In this document: positions 30,535-32,670 of the stretch, one piece after another | Position numbering within the stretch: the stretch's first letter is position 1 | Layout of the letters: every line of letters begins with the position of its first letter | Origin: Fibrobacter sp. UWR4 | GTDB taxonomy: Bacteria; Fibrobacterota; Fibrobacteria; Fibrobacterales; Fibrobacteraceae | Length of the DNA: 32,670 nucleotides | Direction: 5' to 3' | Assembly: GCF_003149045.1 (NCBI RefSeq) | Contig: NZ_QGDU01000036.1 | Location: 1 to 32,670, forward strand | Program-made: the position numbers and the translations under genes | The notes under the pieces: model-generated | What the model was told of the DNA's origin: nothing | Seen by the model: the letters and a program-made list of their open reading frames with translations, nothing else | Databases searched by the model: none

Positions 30535-32478
30535 TTAGTCCTTTAACTTCATGACATCTGCCAGACCTTCGTAGATCTTGCCGTCGTTATCCACAACGGA
30601 GAAACCGCCGGTGTAACCCCAGTGAGTCCAGGGAATCTGCAGGGTGTCGCAGATTTCGGTCATGGCCTTGTAGTAGTTCAGGACGGACTGGGCGTCGGAC
30701 TTATCGCGGAGGGCGCCAAATTCGTTGATGATCACCGGAACGTTGTTCTTGACGGCCCATTCCTTTGCCGGGAGAATTCCCTTGAGGATAGCTTCCTTGC
30801 TACCGTTCTTGTAGTAGTTCTTGATGGCAGTCTTTACACTGCTCTTAACGCCACCATTCACACCGTAGGTGAAAGAGTATTCGGACCAGTCTTCTGCCAC
30901 ATAGGGGAAGGGAATGTTGTGGATTGCAGCATAGTCGGTCCAGGAACCGCCCTGATGGGTGAAGAGGAAGGGCTCGTAGGTATGGATTGCGTAGACGATG
31001 TTGTCATCGGTAAACGGAGTGCGTTTTGCCAACAGGCTGATGGAGTACCACTGGGCGTCACCGAAGATGATGGTGTGCTTGGTATCAACGCTACGGATGG
31101 CGTCGATCATGGCCTGGGCGGCCACGGTCCAAACTTCAGACTTTACGGCACCGCTGGTCATATCCGGCTCGTTCAGCAATTCAAAGAAGATGTCTTCGCG
31201 TTCGCTATCGGCGAAATGCTTGGCCACATTCTTCCATACGCTAGCCATCATGTTGATGTAGTTGCTGTCGGCAGCGGAAGTCTTGTTATAGCTGTTGTCG
31301 TATTCATGATAGTCAATCACGAAGGACATGCCGTTTTCCTTGGTCCACTTGTCGAAGGCGTCGAGAACGATATAGATGGAATCGTCCATGACGGCTTCCT
31401 TTTCGGTACCAGCGATGAGTGCCTTGCGGTTGGTGGCGTAAAGGTCCAGGTCAATGGGCAGGCGCAGGCTCTTGAAGCCGTTTTCAGCAAGGAGCTTGAT
31501 GTCCTTTTCACCAAATTCGAAGTTGCCGTCGAACTTGCCGTCGGCTTCTTCCAGCCAGTTGGTGAAATTGACGCCCTTGTTTAGGTACTTCATGGCTTTT
31601 TCCTGCAGCGGGTTGCTGACTGCAACGTCGCCGATGGTCACGGTGGGGATAACCGCGGGGGTCTTTTCCATGTCTGCCACATCAACCGGCAGTGCATCGG
31701 TTGCCAGGAATGCCACGTTGTCGATCATCAGGGAATCAGAAGTGACCTTTGCGGATCCCTTGATGTGGAAACTAATCTGGAAGATGTTGTTCTTGTCAAA
31801 GACGACAGGAGTGCCCCAACCTTCCTGGATCAGGTCGCGGAACTTGATGTCCACGCACTTCCAGGCAGCCTTTGATGCAGCGGACTTGATGCCGTGTACA
31901 TCGTAGTCTTCAATGTCGGTTGTTTCTACGCGTGCGGTATGGGCAGGACCCTTATAGCAGTAATGGAAACCTCCGATATTGGAGAAATCCGCTTCGTCGA
32001 TTGCGACGCCAAGTGCTACATACGGATCGTATTCGTAGCCACCTTTGTCCAGGGTGTAGTTGATCTTGAATGCATACTTGGAATTGTAGCCGCCAGCAAC
32101 GGGAACGGGATAGCCTTCATCGCTTTCCGCGGTGGTGATGACGGATGCGCCACCATTGCCCTGGTCGTCATAGACGAACCAGCCCTTGCCTTGGGCGGTC
32201 TCGCCGTCGCCGTCTTCGAAGTCGTCAATCAGGATTCCCTTGGGTGCAAATTCCTCAATGGTACCTGGGGTGGGGTCGGTAGGATCCGTCACTGCGGGAT
32301 TGCCTGTGGTTGTATCTCCGGGAACAGGATCAACAGCAGGAATGGATTCAGTAGGAACGCTCGGATCCGGATTGGCCGGAGCGTTGGGCTTGCTGGAAGA
32401 ATCGTCACCGCAAGCGGTGGCCATCATGGCGATTGCTGCTGCAGAAAGTCCGATAAAGGCTTTTTTCTTGATGTTCAT
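30535..32478 (-). CDS. CBM11/CIA30-like domain plus GH5 glycoside hydrolase lipoprotein
   Basis: The 647-residue protein is a predicted surface lipoprotein: signal MNIKKKAFIGLSAAAIAMMATAC (Cys 23), then a Pro/Thr linker (30-75). A carbohydrate-binding jelly-roll (about 80-258) begins ILIDDFEDGD and ends DSLMIDNVAFL, like CBM11. The GH5 domain (about 285-640) shows KGVNFTNWLE, IDYHEYD, acid/base E437 in LLNEPD and nucleophile E586 in VIINEFG, with H499 in AIHTYEP. It probably hydrolyses beta-1,4-glucan (endoglucanase) or a related glucan or mannan; the subfamily cannot be fixed here. I use the ATG at 32478, with GAGGAAAC upstream. The frame extends 55 codons earlier but across the promoter region. 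Confidence 0.92.
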   Translation of the reverse strand: MNIKKKAFIGLSAAAIAMMATACGDDSSSKPNAPANPDPSVPTESIPAVDPVPGDTTTGNPAVTDPTDPTPGTIEEFAPKGILIDDFEDGDGETAQGKGWFVYDDQGNGGASVITTAESDEGYPVPVAGGYNSKYAFKINYTLDKGGYEYDPYVALGVAIDEADFSNIGGFHYCYKGPAHTARVETTDIEDYDVHGIKSAASKAAWKCVDIKFRDLIQEGWGTPVVFDKNNIFQISFHIKGSAKVTSDSLMIDNVAFLATDALPVDVADMEKTPAVIPTVTIGDVAVSNPLQEKAMKYLNKGVNFTNWLEEADGKFDGNFEFGEKDIKLLAENGFKSLRLPIDLDLYATNRKALIAGTEKEAVMDDSIYIVLDAFDKWTKENGMSFVIDYHEYDNSYNKTSAADSNYINMMASVWKNVAKHFADSEREDIFFELLNEPDMTSGAVKSEVWTVAAQAMIDAIRSVDTKHTIIFGDAQWYSISLLAKRTPFTDDNIVYAIHTYEPFLFTHQGGSWTDYAAIHNIPFPYVAEDWSEYSFTYGVNGGVKSSVKTAIKNYYKNGSKEAILKGILPAKEWAVKNNVPVIINEFGALRDKSDAQSVLNYYKAMTEICDTLQIPWTHWGYTGGFSVVDNDGKIYEGLADVMKLKD

Positions 32479-32489
32479 TGTTTCCTCAT

Positions 32490-32504
32490 TTGAAAACGTT
32501 TTTG
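32490..32504. promoter_or_regulatory. LacI/CRE-like operator upstream of the GH5 gene
   Basis: TTGAAAACGTTTTTG contains the perfect 10-bp palindrome AAAACGTTTT (32493-32502) centred on CG, the core of LacI/GalR-family operators. It lies 12 bases upstream of the GH5 ATG. AT-rich -10-like elements on the - strand (TATACC at 32520-32515, TATAGA at 32526-32521) place it just downstream of a likely transcription start, where a repressor would block elongation. The regulator gene is not in the window. Confidence 0.45.
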
Positions 32505-32595
32505 TTTTTCCAAAGGTATATCTATATCCAAATGGAGGTGTGGGAAAGTTTTTTAATAAAAAAGAAATAAAAAACGGCTCTTCATCAACATGTGT

Positions 32596-32618
32596 GGGTG
32601 GCTTCGCCACCCTTTTTT
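32596..32618 (+). terminator. Terminator-like hairpin in the GH5 upstream region, oriented +
   Basis: GGGTGGC (32596-32602), TTC and GCCACCC (32606-32612) are followed by six T on the + strand, with an extra CAACA/TGTTG pair outside. No + strand gene precedes it for over 5 kb, since the GH5 and peptidase genes are on the - strand. It may end a short unannotated + transcript, or it may only be a fold in the upstream region of the - strand gene. Confidence 0.5.
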
Positions 32619-32670
32619 GTTGACTTTCGCCTAAATTAAACAAAAAATGGGCTATTTTCTAAAATTTAAT

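Noticed and set aside
32479-32643. Extended N-terminus of the GH5 lipoprotein (55 residues)
   Set aside because: It would put charged sequence before an obvious lipoprotein signal and overlaps the promoter-like and operator-like region; the ATG at 32478 has GAGGAAAC upstream.

Overview
The window looks like a chromosomal segment from a Fibrobacter-type bacterium (Fibrobacterota). I infer this from a secreted cellulase-type GH5 lipoprotein with a fused carbohydrate-binding domain, a beta-helix protein with a C-terminal sorting-like tail, many short lipoproteins and PEGA proteins, roughly 50% GC, and recurrent TATATT-type -10 elements. No rRNA, tRNA, CRISPR array, transposase or phage gene is visible, and no gene-free stretch exceeds 300 bases. 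Several housekeeping genes are recognisable: ispF, tex, argB, argD, xseB and an RlmD/RumA-type methyltransferase gene.

Left part (1-11.7 kb, mostly + strand). A secreted beta-helix protein is followed by a 58-residue Cys-containing peptide gene. Then come ispF, a Na/Pi cotransporter behind a long leader that can fold as a pseudoknot, and tex with an elaborate 3' hairpin region. A small lipoprotein and an outer-membrane barrel converge with a 7-base gap. A single-cluster ferredoxin (-) and argB (+) diverge from a 125-bp region in which one perfect 8-bp-arm palindrome holds parts of both -35 boxes. argB and argD are separated by a phased 7-nt repeat.

Middle part (11.7-22.6 kb, mostly - strand). 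A B12-binding-type radical SAM protein, a MORN-repeat protein (+), a lipoprotein coupled to a DedA-family membrane protein, and an outer-membrane protein with an acidic then lysine-rich tail lead to the most coherent uncharacterised locus. This is a tightly coupled five-gene operon (22627 down to 17060) of three Ig/PKD-like lipoproteins and two PEGA-type proteins ending in a two-helix membrane hairpin.

Right part (22.6-32.7 kb). On the + strand are xseB (probably leaderless), an overlapping orphan OppF-like ATPase, the RNA methyltransferase and a three-lipoprotein operon. On the - strand are a 1,180-residue protein joining a gluzincin peptidase domain (HEFSH...E), a TolB-like propeller and a C-terminal beta-barrel, and then the CBM-GH5 lipoprotein with a LacI/CRE-like palindrome just upstream of its start.

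The genes fall into housekeeping units (isoprenoid, arginine, RNA/DNA maintenance) and a large envelope/secretion component: nine predicted lipoproteins, two or three outer-membrane barrels, two PEGA proteins and two surface or secreted proteins. The best candidates for undescribed biology are the five-gene lipoprotein/PEGA operon, the pseudoknot leader of the Na/Pi transporter, the peptidase-propeller-barrel fusion, and the short Cys peptide at 2098-2274.
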